Position numbers and translations under genes: made by a program
Origin: Kribbella pratensis
GTDB lineage: Bacteria; Actinomycetota; Actinomycetes; Propionibacteriales; Kribbellaceae
DNA: 64,000 bases
Direction of reading: 5' to 3'
NCBI RefSeq assembly: GCF_004365355.1
Contig: NZ_SODP01000004.1
Span: 342,266 to 406,265 of the forward strand
Notes under the pieces: model-generated
What the model saw: the letters and a program-made list of their open reading frames with translations, nothing else
What the model was told of the DNA's origin: nothing
Database searches by the model: none
In this document: one piece after another, positions 52,824-60,925 of the stretch
How positions within the stretch are numbered: position 1 is the stretch's first letter
Layout of the letters: each line of letters opens with the position of its first letter

Positions 52824-52983
52824 TGCTGCAGCTCAGGTGTCCTTCGAGTGATTGCGGTGTCCAGGTGCGTGCATCGGGGTGCTTGAGCAGTGGCCTCGAT
52901 GCGGAGCATCGTGGGCGCTGGTCAAGTGCCGCGAGGTGCGTGCCTGGGCGCCGCAAGCGCCGAAGGACACCTGAGCTGCAGCG
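52824..52983 (+). repeat. 160-bp imperfect palindrome, foldable as a long RNA hairpin
   Basis: It fills the space between the FGGY gene and the DeoR gene. The outer 20-odd bases (starting GCTGCAGCTCAGGTGTCCTT) pair perfectly with their partners ending near 52983, and the centre is CGATGC-gga-GCATCG (52897-52911). In between, of about 17 differences between the arms, about 11 are of the kind that become G-U pairs in a plus-strand RNA. The flanking genes run on the minus strand. Confidence 0.85.
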
Positions 52984-52984
52984 T

Positions 52985-53785
52985 TCATAGTTTGGCTACC
53001 TCCACGGTGGCGCCGTGGTCGCGCAGCGGTTCGATCAGATCCTGCGGGGTTTTCTCGTCGACGATGACGACGTCGAAATCGGTGAGCGGCGCGAGCCGGT
53101 GCAGAGCGGTGCGCTGCAGCTTGGCGTGGTCGACCAGCAGCACCTTGGTCCTTGCCGAGCGCAACATCGCCCGCTTCACCAGGACGATTTCCTCCTCCTG
53201 GTGGAACGCATGCGTCGACGACACCGCGGACACCGAGCAGAACAGCAGGTCGGTGTGCAGCGCCTCGACGGCCTCCGCGCACGGCATCCCGCCGAACGAG
53301 TCGTGGGTCGCGGAGTAGATCCCGCCGAGCGCGAGCAGCGTGATGTCGCGGAGCTGGGACAGCCGGGTGATCGCGGGCAGGAAGTTCGTTGCCACGGTCA
53401 ACGGTGTGATGTCCTCGATCAGGTCGATCAGGGCCAGCGCGCTGGTCGAGTCGTCCAGCATCACCGACATCCCCGGCTCGATCATCGCCCGCGCATGCCG
53501 GGCGATCGCGGCCTTCTCCGCGTGCGCGGTGTTCAGCCGGTACGCGACGTTGCTCTCGAATACGCTGGTCGGCTGCGCGCTGACGCCGCCGCGGTACTTG
53601 CGGACCACGCCCTGCCGCTCGAGCTCGTCCAGGTCGCGGTGCACCGTCATCACGCTCACCCCGAACGCCTCGACCAGGTCGTTGGCCGAGACCGAGCCGT
53701 GCTTCACGACGTACGCCGCGATCTCGGCCTGCCGGCGCGCGGGCCGGCTCAGTTCGGTGGTGTCGCCATCGACTTCCGATGTCAT
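52985..53785 (-). CDS. DeoR-family transcriptional regulator
   Basis: 266 residues. The DeoR helix-turn-helix lies near 30-50 (VSANDLVEAFGVSVMTVHRD, then LDELERQGVVRKYRGG). The sugar-phosphate-binding C-terminal domain (about 85-260) is marked by MLDDSTSALALID and LALGGIYSATHDSFGG. Such repressors sense a phosphorylated sugar, here probably a product of one of the two kinases in the same operon. The ATG 53785 start overlaps the phosphatase stop. Confidence 0.9.
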   Translation of the reverse strand: MTSEVDGDTTELSRPARRQAEIAAYVVKHGSVSANDLVEAFGVSVMTVHRDLDELERQGVVRKYRGGVSAQPTSVFESNVAYRLNTAHAEKAAIARHARAMIEPGMSVMLDDSTSALALIDLIEDITPLTVATNFLPAITRLSQLRDITLLALGGIYSATHDSFGGMPCAEAVEALHTDLLFCSVSAVSSTHAFHQEEEIVLVKRAMLRSARTKVLLVDHAKLQRTALHRLAPLTDFDVVIVDEKTPQDLIEPLRDHGATVEVAKL

Positions 53786-54411
53786 TCCTGGATCTCCATT
53801 CGCACAGGATCGGGCACAGGCGGAACGTTGTACGCCTCGAGACCCACTGTGCCGTCCTGCCACCGGAAACGCACCAGTGCCGCGGGACCGAGCGCAGGTA
53901 GCAGTCTGCGGTAGTCGTTCAGTCGCAGTCCGAGCACCCTGCACACGAGCAGCCGGATGAGTGTGTTGTGCGCGACGACGAGGACCCGCTGACCCTCGTG
54001 CCGCTCGGCGATCTCCCCGAAGACCTCGTGCACCCGGTCGGCCGCGTCGGCGGGATGCTCGCCGCCCGGGAAGTGATCGAGCACCGGGTCCAGCACGAAC
54101 GCCTTCGCCACCGCCGGCGGCAGTTCGCTGATCATCTTGCCCTCGGCCGAACCGAAGTCGACCTCCCGCAGCCGGGCATCCAGAGTCGGCTCCAGATCCA
54201 AAGCCTCAGCGATCGGTCCGATCGTCTGCCGGGCCCGCAGCATCGGTGAACACCACAGCGCGTCCGGCGCGTAGTCCAGCGCCCAGTCCTTCAACTGTTC
54301 AGCCTGCCGTACGCCGACCTCGTCGATCGGGAGGTCCGTCGAACCGGTGTACCGGTTGCCGTGATGCCATTCGGTCCGGCCATGGCGGGCCAGGACGATC
54401 GTCGTTCTCAT
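53782..54411 (-). CDS. Histidine phosphatase (phosphoglycerate mutase-like)
   Basis: 209 residues with intact motifs: LARHGRTEWHHGNRYTGSTD at the N-terminus with the RHG catalytic His, LWCSPMLRARQTIGPIAEA, and LVVAHNTLIRLLVCRV with the second His. It removes phosphate from a small metabolite. Both ends overlap its neighbours by four bases, so it is a fixed part of the kinase operon and may dephosphorylate an intermediate. Confidence 0.88.
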   Translation of the reverse strand: MRTTIVLARHGRTEWHHGNRYTGSTDLPIDEVGVRQAEQLKDWALDYAPDALWCSPMLRARQTIGPIAEALDLEPTLDARLREVDFGSAEGKMISELPPAVAKAFVLDPVLDHFPGGEHPADAADRVHEVFGEIAERHEGQRVLVVAHNTLIRLLVCRVLGLRLNDYRRLLPALGPAALVRFRWQDGTVGLEAYNVPPVPDPVRMEIQE

Positions 54412-55766
54412 CCGCGATACCCCCGACGGTCGAGCTCCGCGACAAATGCGCCGTACAGGTCGTCAAGCCGTTGGCCGCCCGGTTCGAGCACGCGATCCAC
54501 TCGGACCATGCGGCGCGCGGTGCCGGTGAGGTCGGTCCCGCCGGACGCAGCCAGGACAGCCATGCCGTACGCCGGATCCGGTACGGCCGGAAGCTCCACC
54601 GGTACGCCGAGAACGTCGGCGCGAAGCTGGTTCCAGTACCCGCTCCGCGTCGCTCCCCCGGTCAGCGAGACCGAGCGGACTGGATCGGCGCCGAGCGTCT
54701 CGAGGTGCTCGAAGGCGAGCCGCTCGATGAACGCGACGCCTTGCAGCACGGCGAGGTACGTGTGGAGATCGTCGGCGGTGGTGCCGAGGGTGAAGCGCTC
54801 GGCCTGCGGCGCGACGAAGGGGAACCGCTCGCCGGTCTTGGTGAGTGGATACGTGACGGCATCGATCGGGCCCCGGGCGCGGGCCGCGCGGTCGAGAGCG
54901 TCGAGGTCGGCCCCGGGAAGAAGCTCGGTGAGTACGCCGGCGCCTGTGCTGGACGCGCCACCGGGGAGCCACCCGCCGTCGGGATGACGATGGCTGTAGA
55001 CGGCGCCGGTGGGGTCCGTCAGCAGCTCGTTGCTGACGCCTTTGAGGACGAGCGTCGTACCGAGGACGGAGTTCCAGGCGCCGGGGCTGAGTGCACCGGC
55101 GGCGATCTGGGCGGCGCAACCGTCGGTCATGCCCGCGTGGACGGGAACGCCGGCGGGTGTGCGGCCGAGCTCGACGCCGGGACGGACAACCTCGGGGAAG
55201 GCGGACAGCGGGAGGCCGAGCTTCTCGAAAGCCGCAGTCGGCCAGGCCTCGGCAATCAGGTCATATCCGGTCTTGAGGGCGTGGCTGGTGTCAGTGGCGA
55301 CGGGATGGCCGACGAGGTGGGCAGCCACGAAATCGGCGCTGTGGACGACGCGACGATCGGCGAGGTCGTGACCGTCCGCGACGAGGTCGAGGATCTTCGG
55401 TAGGGCCCAGGTGGGTTGCATGCTCGTGGCCCAGCGGTCCGGGTCGGCGTCCACGATCTGGTCGCGACGGGAGGCCGCGCGCGCGTCGTCGTACATCAGG
55501 GCCGGGGTGACCGGTCGGCCGGAGCGGTCGGTCAGGAGGAAGGTGCCGGAGGTCGAGCAGATCGCGATGCCGTCGAGCCCGGTCGTGCCGACCTCAGCCA
55601 GGACTGCGTCGACGGCGTCGAGCCAGCCCTGTGGATCCTGCTCGTGGCGGACGCCGTCACGGTGGCTGGTGAGCGGGCGGGTTGCACGGGCCAGCACGCG
55701 GCCCTTGGCATCGGCCAGCACGGCGCGCACACTTTGCGTGCCGAGGTCGAGACCGATCCAGCCCAC
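54408..55766 (-). CDS. FGGY-family carbohydrate kinase (first gene of the operon)
   Basis: 452 residues. WIGLDLGTQSVRAVLADAKG opens the protein, ICSTSGTFLLTDRSG and GAWNSVLGTTLVLKGVSNEL follow, and VSLTGGATRSGYWNQLRAD is the adenosine-binding part. It belongs to the xylulose/glycerol-kinase superfamily with the substrate undetermined. It is first in the operon, behind a palindromic operator. Confidence 0.88.
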   Translation of the reverse strand: MGWIGLDLGTQSVRAVLADAKGRVLARATRPLTSHRDGVRHEQDPQGWLDAVDAVLAEVGTTGLDGIAICSTSGTFLLTDRSGRPVTPALMYDDARAASRRDQIVDADPDRWATSMQPTWALPKILDLVADGHDLADRRVVHSADFVAAHLVGHPVATDTSHALKTGYDLIAEAWPTAAFEKLGLPLSAFPEVVRPGVELGRTPAGVPVHAGMTDGCAAQIAAGALSPGAWNSVLGTTLVLKGVSNELLTDPTGAVYSHRHPDGGWLPGGASSTGAGVLTELLPGADLDALDRAARARGPIDAVTYPLTKTGERFPFVAPQAERFTLGTTADDLHTYLAVLQGVAFIERLAFEHLETLGADPVRSVSLTGGATRSGYWNQLRADVLGVPVELPAVPDPAYGMAVLAASGGTDLTGTARRMVRVDRVLEPGGQRLDDLYGAFVAELDRRGYRG

Positions 55767-55782
55767 GAAGCCTCCCAGGTGA

Positions 55783-55809
55783 GTGTTATCTAGGTTGATA
55801 ACATAACAC
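55783..55809. promoter_or_regulatory. DeoR-type operator upstream of the kinase operon
   Basis: TGTTATC-taggtt-GATAACA (55784-55803) is a perfect 7-bp inverted repeat. Overlapping GTGTTAT and ATAACAC arms extend it to about 55809. It is AT-rich in GC-rich surroundings and lies 17 bases upstream of the first kinase start, so it is the probable target of the operon's DeoR protein. Confidence 0.7.
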
Positions 55810-55901
55810 CAGAAGGCGATAAGAACGCGCCAGCCTCGTGGCCGAACGCGGACACACCACGGCTCCCGCAGCCGGTCGGCCGACGGGAGCCGGATTGACG
55901 A

Positions 55902-56135
55902 TCAGGAGTGCATCAGCACCAGGGCCGGGTCGACCGTCGCCAGCTCGATGCGGCCGGCGTCGACCGCGCCGTACGCGCCGATCGGGCCGCTGCTGCGGCG
56001 GCCGTTGCGGTTGGTCCAGAAGCCCCAGCCGGCCGGTGCGTCGGGCCAGGCCGGGTCGGGCTCCCAGCCCATCGGCGGACGCCAGCTGTCACTCGGTGGT
56101 TCAGGCCAGTCGGGTGGAGCGTTGAACTTGTGCAC
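55902..56135 (-). CDS. Small Trp/Pro-rich protein (77 aa)
   Basis: 77 residues. The first 40 match the module FNxPPxWPxPPxxxWxPPxGW, then PDPxWPxAPxGWxFW, that also opens the larger protein at 56437-57072. The tail (GPIGAYGAVDAGRIELATVD) has no known motif and no membrane segment. The module is frequent in actinobacterial membrane-linked proteins and its function is unknown. This may be a truncated or stand-alone copy of the neighbour's module. Confidence 0.65.
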   Translation of the reverse strand: MHKFNAPPDWPEPPSDSWRPPMGWEPDPAWPDAPAGWGFWTNRNGRRSSGPIGAYGAVDAGRIELATVDPALVLMHS

Positions 56136-56360
56136 GAGCGGTCCCTCCGGATTCCCCAGCGATCCGCTGATTCGCGAACTGCCTGACAGATCAACGACCT
56201 GGCGCGCCGAATGTCACGGATAAATCTTCGTAAAGTTTCATCCGGCACACGGCCACCTATCTCACCACCAGAACCTCACCCCGGCAACCGTTCTCTCACC
56301 AGCCGGACTGCACGTGCAGCCTCACCGGCATTAGCTGCCTCCTCCACAACCAACCTCAAG

Positions 56361-56427
56361 TTGTCCACAGCAACCGTCCACCTATCCACAACCAGACCCT
56401 GTTATCCACAGGCGTTTCTGTGGACAC
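56361..56427. promoter_or_regulatory. Cluster of DnaA-box-like sites
   Basis: Four sites in 67 bases: TTGTCCACA (56361-56369), CTATCCACA (56382-56390), TTATCCACA (56402-56410, the perfect consensus) and the reverse-strand GTGTCCACA (56419-56427). A weaker cgtccac lies between. It occupies a gene-free stretch (56136-56436) otherwise rich in tcaccac-like text. No dnaA, dnaN or AT-rich unwinding region is visible. Confidence 0.7.
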
Positions 56428-56436
56428 AGCGTGGCC

Positions 56437-57072
56437 TTACTCGCAGGCGACTCCGTCGCCGTCACGATCGAGATGTGCGGCGTACCCCGGGTCGCCCCGG
56501 TAAAGCGGTGCCTTGCCGGCGGCCCGGACAGCCGCGCAGTTGGCGTAGTACACGCTGGTCTCCGGAGCTTTTGTCGTTTTGGGTTCGGTGCTCTGGGTGT
56601 TCTGGGCCAACGGCACCGGCGCGGTGGTTCTCGTGGTCCTGTGGCTCGTCGGCGGCGCCGGGACCGTGACGGTCCGGGCAGGCAGCGGCGGCTGGGTGAC
56701 CGTTGCCGTCGGCCCAGGAACGGTCTGCTGCACGGTGACCGCCGGAGCCGTCACCGTCGTTGTCGGACCGGGGACGGTGACCGTGGTGCCAGGCGTCGAC
56801 GAGACCGCGGCCGGGCTGTTGTTCGCGCCGATCGCCGCCAGGATCACGATGAACGCGACCGCTCCCGCGGCCCAGCCCGCGATCAGCTTCACCGGCGGCT
56901 CGGCGCCGTACCTTCCGTTCGGTCCGCGCGTCCGCAACCCACGCGCATTCAGCCAGAACGCCCAGCCGGGCGGCGCCGGTGGCCAGGACGGGTCCGGCTG
57001 CCAGCCGGGTGGCGGTTGCCAGTTCGCTTCCGGTGGCGTCGGCCAGGCCGGTGGTGGATTGAAAGTTGCCAT
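56437..57072 (-). CDS. Trp/Pro-rich, single-span membrane protein with Excalibur domain
   Basis: 211 residues. The N-terminal Trp/Pro-rich module (1-40) is followed by a membrane segment near 62-80 (VKLIAGWAAGAVAFIVILAA) and a Thr/Val/Pro-rich linker (90-150, many TVTVP-like repeats). The C-terminal Excalibur calcium-binding domain ends in DRDGDGVACE with YYANCAAVRAAGKAPL before it. The Excalibur part would be outside the membrane and bind calcium, often in wall-linked proteins. ATG 57072 begins MATFNPPP. Confidence 0.85.
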   Translation of the reverse strand: MATFNPPPAWPTPPEANWQPPPGWQPDPSWPPAPPGWAFWLNARGLRTRGPNGRYGAEPPVKLIAGWAAGAVAFIVILAAIGANNSPAAVSSTPGTTVTVPGPTTTVTAPAVTVQQTVPGPTATVTQPPLPARTVTVPAPPTSHRTTRTTAPVPLAQNTQSTEPKTTKAPETSVYYANCAAVRAAGKAPLYRGDPGYAAHLDRDGDGVACE

Positions 57073-57167
57073 GGTGAGTTCCCCCTCCGGGGTTACATCC
57101 GGTCACCGTGACGTTGTGTTACATCTCGAAGAGAATGAGTTCGAGCTGCTCGGCTCGGTCCGCCGGA

Positions 57168-57413
57168 TCAGGCGGCGATGGTCTCGCTGATCCGGGACGG
57201 AAGCGCGCCGGCGGCAACCGCCTGGTCGAGCACGGCGAGCTGGGAACACGCGAGCGCGACCGCTTCGGCCTGGGTACGGCAACCGGCGGCGTACCAGTAG
57301 GGATCGTCCGGCTGACGATCATCCGCGTCGTCGATGTCGGCGTACCAGCAGTCGTGCCGGTAGTTCACGACCCGAACCTTGAGCTTCATGTGGGGTGAGA
57401 CGCCATACCTCAT
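57168..57413 (-). CDS. Hypothetical protein (81 aa)
   Basis: 81 residues: a short N-terminal piece, KLKVRVVNYRHDCWYADIDD, then an acidic turn with two Tyr/Trp, then a helix (TQAEAVALACSQLAVLDQAV). The beta-beta-alpha look with a regular AEAVALA helix recalls small HicB-like folds, but no partner toxin gene is beside it. ATG 57413 has GAAGGA eight bases upstream; ATG 57389 has none. Confidence 0.55.
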   Translation of the reverse strand: MRYGVSPHMKLKVRVVNYRHDCWYADIDDADDRQPDDPYWYAAGCRTQAEAVALACSQLAVLDQAVAAGALPSRISETIAA

Positions 57414-57478
57414 CCACAAGTTCCTTCGACCCAGGTCCTGAGGTACTCCGCCACATCGTTCGATCCTGGCGCAAAGGG

Positions 57479-57495
57479 TTTACAACGTTGACAAA
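57479..57495. promoter_or_regulatory. LacI-type operator candidate before the GH43 gene
   Basis: TTTACAACGTTGACAAA has a perfect CAACGTTG centre with the CG step typical of LacI-family sites and loosely matching flanks. It lies 58 bases upstream of the glycosidase start. No LacI gene is in the window. Confidence 0.45.
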
Positions 57496-57552
57496 GAGCC
57501 AGTAGAACCTTGAGCGAGACCGGTCCGCCCCCCAGGTTTCGAGAGGTGTGCC

Positions 57553-58965
57553 ATGAGGTTCTTCCGTGCCGCAGTGACCGCAACAGCCGCCGTACTGCTG
57601 ACCGGCGTCCTGGCTCCCGCCGCACCAGCCGCTCAGAAGCAGGAGGGTGTCGTGGCCTCGCAGACCTTTCGGAATCCGGTGAATTCGGCCGCGGATCCGT
57701 CGTTGATGTTCTACAACGGCAAGTACTACGTCGCGACCACCCGCGGCGACCGGATCGGGATCTGGTCGTCGGCCAGTCTCGCCACGCTGCTCGTGCAACC
57801 GGAGCAGGTGGTGTGGCGGGACTCGGACACCTCGCGCAACACGCAGATGTGGGCGCCGGCGTTCCGCCACGTCGGCGGCCGTTGGTACATCTACTACACG
57901 GCCTCGGACGGCGTCGACGCGAACCACCGGATGTATGTCCTCGAGTCGGCCGGCGACGACCCGCTCGGACCGTACTCCTTCAAGGCCAAGATCGCGGACT
58001 TCGATGAGTACGCGATCGACGGCGAGCCGATCACGGTCAACGGTCAGCAGTACTTTGTCTGGACCGGCCCCGGCCGCGGTCAGGGCGGACCGGCGCAGCT
58101 GTACATCGTCCGGATGAGCAACCCCTGGACGGCGAGCGGCGACCGCGTCGCGATTCCCGCGGACGGTGGTTGCTCGGAGGTCCGCGAAGGACCGACACCG
58201 CTGTACAGCGCGACCCGTACGTTCCTGACCTACTCGACGTGCGACACCGGCAAGCCGGACTACCAGCTGTGGATGAAGAGCATCGCGAACGGCGCCGACC
58301 CGATGGTGGCGTCGAACTGGGTCCAGCACGCCGGCCCGATCTTCTCCCGCAACGACGAGACCGGCGTCTGGGGTCCGGGCCACCACTCGTTCTTCAAGTC
58401 GCCCGACGGCACCGAGGACTGGATCGCGTACCACGGCAAGAACACCAGCACGTACACGTATTCATTCCGTACGACGCGGGTCCAGAAGATCACCTGGAAC
58501 GCCGACGGCACCCCGAACCTCGGCCGACCGCTCGCCGCCGGCGCCACGCAGAACCTGCCGTCGGGCGACCCCGGTTCGTCGAACTACTGGATCAACGACA
58601 CCGACAGCACAGTGGTGTACGCCGGGAACTGGAGCTCGGGATCCGGCTGCGGCAACCAGTGCTTCTGGGGTAACGACCACTGGAGCGGCGAGACCAACGC
58701 GACCGCCACGATCCACTTCACCGGCACACGCGCCGCACTGCTCAGCGTCGCCGACACCGGAAACGGGATCGCCGCGATCTCCGTCGACGGCGGCCCCGAG
58801 CAGCGCATCGACTACTACAGCTCGATCCGCGTCGGCGAGCAACTGATGTACATCAGCCCCACGCTCGCCCCCGGCGCCCACACCTTGAAGGTGCGAGTCA
58901 CCGGCGACAAGAACCCGGCGTCCACCAGCACAGTCATCAGCCTGGACCGCATCGAGGTCTACTAG
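57553..58965 (+). CDS. Secreted glycoside hydrolase family 43-like enzyme
   Basis: 470 residues with a signal peptide (FFRAAVTATAAVLLTGVLAP, then AAPAAQ). The five-bladed propeller typical of GH43 shows the Asp base in NSAADPSLMFYNGKYYV, the pKa-tuning Asp in EYAIDGEPI and the acid Glu in CSEVREGPTPLY. A C-terminal beta-sandwich (about 335-470) looks like a carbohydrate-binding module. GH43 enzymes release arabinose or xylose from plant glycans. It converges on a sugar ABC transporter that may import the product. Confidence 0.88.
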   Translation: MRFFRAAVTATAAVLLTGVLAPAAPAAQKQEGVVASQTFRNPVNSAADPSLMFYNGKYYVATTRGDRIGIWSSASLATLLVQPEQVVWRDSDTSRNTQMWAPAFRHVGGRWYIYYTASDGVDANHRMYVLESAGDDPLGPYSFKAKIADFDEYAIDGEPITVNGQQYFVWTGPGRGQGGPAQLYIVRMSNPWTASGDRVAIPADGGCSEVREGPTPLYSATRTFLTYSTCDTGKPDYQLWMKSIANGADPMVASNWVQHAGPIFSRNDETGVWGPGHHSFFKSPDGTEDWIAYHGKNTSTYTYSFRTTRVQKITWNADGTPNLGRPLAAGATQNLPSGDPGSSNYWINDTDSTVVYAGNWSSGSGCGNQCFWGNDHWSGETNATATIHFTGTRAALLSVADTGNGIAAISVDGGPEQRIDYYSSIRVGEQLMYISPTLAPGAHTLKVRVTGDKNPASTSTVISLDRIEVY

Positions 58966-59006
58966 CCGATCAGGTACGACGTACCGCGAGCCCGTCGACC
59001 TGGTCG

Positions 59007-59828
59007 TCACCCCTTCAGGCCGGAGGCGAAGCCGCGGATGACGTAGCGCTGGAGGACCAGGAACAGCAGCAGGATCGGGAGGGCGGCGAGGATCAAGCCG
59101 GCCGCGACCAGCCCGTAGTTCGACGTGTATTGGTTGACGAACGCGAACACCCGCACCGGGACGGTCTCGTGTCCGGAGCCGCCCAGATAGAGCAACGGTG
59201 TGAAGAAGTCGTTCCAGATCTGTACGGCGTTCAGGATCAGGACTGTTCCGGTGATAGGCCGGAGCAACGGGAAGATCACGTGCGCGAACGCTTGCAGATG
59301 CGAAGCCCCGTCGATCAGCGCGGCGTTCGTGTAGTCCGCCGGCAGCGAGCGGATGAAGCCCGTGTACAGGAAGACCGTGAACGGCAGCTGGATCCCTGTG
59401 TAGAAAAGGATCATGCCCTGATAGGTCCCGAGCAGACCGAGATTGTCGACGAGTTGGTACAGCGGGATCATCCCCAGCTGGAACGGCAGGATGATGCCGA
59501 CCAGGAACAGGATGTAGAGGCTGTAGCTCAGGCGGGTCGCCGTACGAGCGAGGAAGTACGCCGCGAGCGAGCCCAGCGCGATCAGCAGCAGAACGCTGAC
59601 GACTGTGATCAACGTGCTGTTCAGTAAGGCCGAGCTGAGTCCGGCCGACCGCCAGGCCTCGCCGAAGCTCCCCACGCTCGGCGGGGACGGCAACGACAAC
59701 GGCCGGTTCGCGATCTGCTGGGGATCCTTGAACGCCAGCGTAACCAGCACGTACACCGGGAACAGGAACCCGATCGCGACCGCGATCATCACCAGCTCCA
59801 GCAGGAACGTGCGCGGGCGATACTTCAT
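59007..59828 (-). CDS. Carbohydrate ABC transporter permease (MalG type)
   Basis: 273 residues with six membrane segments and the EAA loop NAALIDGASHLQAFAHVIFP near 187-206. It is the second permease of the cassette; its start overlaps the first permease's stop as ATGA. No ATPase gene is included. Confidence 0.88.
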   Translation of the reverse strand: MKYRPRTFLLELVMIAVAIGFLFPVYVLVTLAFKDPQQIANRPLSLPSPPSVGSFGEAWRSAGLSSALLNSTLITVVSVLLLIALGSLAAYFLARTATRLSYSLYILFLVGIILPFQLGMIPLYQLVDNLGLLGTYQGMILFYTGIQLPFTVFLYTGFIRSLPADYTNAALIDGASHLQAFAHVIFPLLRPITGTVLILNAVQIWNDFFTPLLYLGGSGHETVPVRVFAFVNQYTSNYGLVAAGLILAALPILLLFLVLQRYVIRGFASGLKG

Positions 59829-60766
59829 GCCGCCGTCTCCCTCGACCTCAAGTACCCGATCTGCAGGAACGACACGGCCGCGACGAAGATCGCCAGTACC
59901 AGCGCGACCGCGGTGCTGTAGCCGAACTTCCCGAACACGAACGCCTGCTTGTACAACACCGTCGAGAGCGTGTCCGTCGCGTACCCGGGTCCGCCGTTCG
60001 TCATCGCGATGATCTGGGTGAACAGCGTCAGGCCGCCCACCGTCGACAGCATCACGTTGATCGTCACGGCCGGCGCGAGGAGCGGCCAGGTGATATGGCG
60101 GAAGCGGGCGACCGTACCGGCGCCGTCGACCATCGCGGACTCGTGCAGCTCGGCCGGCACGCCTTCGAGCCCGGCCAGGAAGATCACCATCGAGTACCCG
60201 GCGCACTGCCAGATCACCGTGAACGCGACCGACCACAAGGCCAGCGACGGATTCCCCAGCCAGTCCTGCCGCAATGCACCGAGTCCGACCGCTCCGAGGG
60301 CCGCGTTCAGCCCCGCGTCCGGCGCCGGGTTGTAGACGAACTTCCACAGGAACGACACGATCACCGGGCTCACCACGACCGGCGCGAAGAACACCAGCCG
60401 CAACGCCATCCGACTCTTGATCCCGGTGTGTACGCCGAGCGCCAGCAGGAGCCCGATCCCGTTCTGCACAACGACGATCGCGACCGTCAGCAGCAGCGTG
60501 TTACGCAACGCCCCGAGCGCCTGGCTGTCGTGCGCCAACTGTTTGAAGTTGTCGATCCCGACAAAGGTCTTGGCGTTCCCGATCCCCGACCAGTCCGTGA
60601 ACGCCGACCCCGCACCCGCGATGCTCGGATACAACACCACCACGGCGTACACCAGCACAGCCGGCACCGCGAACCACCACGGCGGGACGATCCCGCCTCG
60701 CCCCCTTCCCTTACCCGCGGCCTTTCGTCGTACCGATTCAGGTGTTGGAGCAACAACGGCTGTCAT
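59825..60766 (-). CDS. Carbohydrate ABC transporter permease (MalF type)
   Basis: 313 residues. A Lys/Arg/Gly-rich cytoplasmic tip is followed by six membrane segments; EAA loop ELHESAMVDGAGTVARFRHI lies near 205-224. It is separated from the binding-protein gene by 159 bases with no gene or clear terminator, enough for a partial read-through control. Confidence 0.88.
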   Translation of the reverse strand: MTAVVAPTPESVRRKAAGKGRGRGGIVPPWWFAVPAVLVYAVVVLYPSIAGAGSAFTDWSGIGNAKTFVGIDNFKQLAHDSQALGALRNTLLLTVAIVVVQNGIGLLLALGVHTGIKSRMALRLVFFAPVVVSPVIVSFLWKFVYNPAPDAGLNAALGAVGLGALRQDWLGNPSLALWSVAFTVIWQCAGYSMVIFLAGLEGVPAELHESAMVDGAGTVARFRHITWPLLAPAVTINVMLSTVGGLTLFTQIIAMTNGGPGYATDTLSTVLYKQAFVFGKFGYSTAVALVLAIFVAAVSFLQIGYLRSRETAA

Positions 60767-60925
60767 TGGACCGGTCGCGGGCTCCGGACATCCATGGAAG
60801 GAGTGCGCCGCGACTGCCTCCCTTCGAGGACGCGGAACTGTCGGTTCGGGTCTCGCCTACGCGTGAACCTCAACTGTCTGCCTCCGCGTGGTAGTTGGAA
60901 TCCCCGCTTTGCAGTCGGGAGGACG

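Noticed and set aside
52824-52983. Retron-type or other reverse-transcriptase-linked RNA
   Set aside because: The long hairpin is suggestive, but no reverse transcriptase gene lies anywhere in the window.
56361-56427. Chromosomal or plasmid origin of replication
   Set aside because: DnaA-box-like sites are present, but there is no dnaA, dnaN, rep gene or AT-rich unwinding stretch nearby. A titration or regulatory site is the more modest reading.
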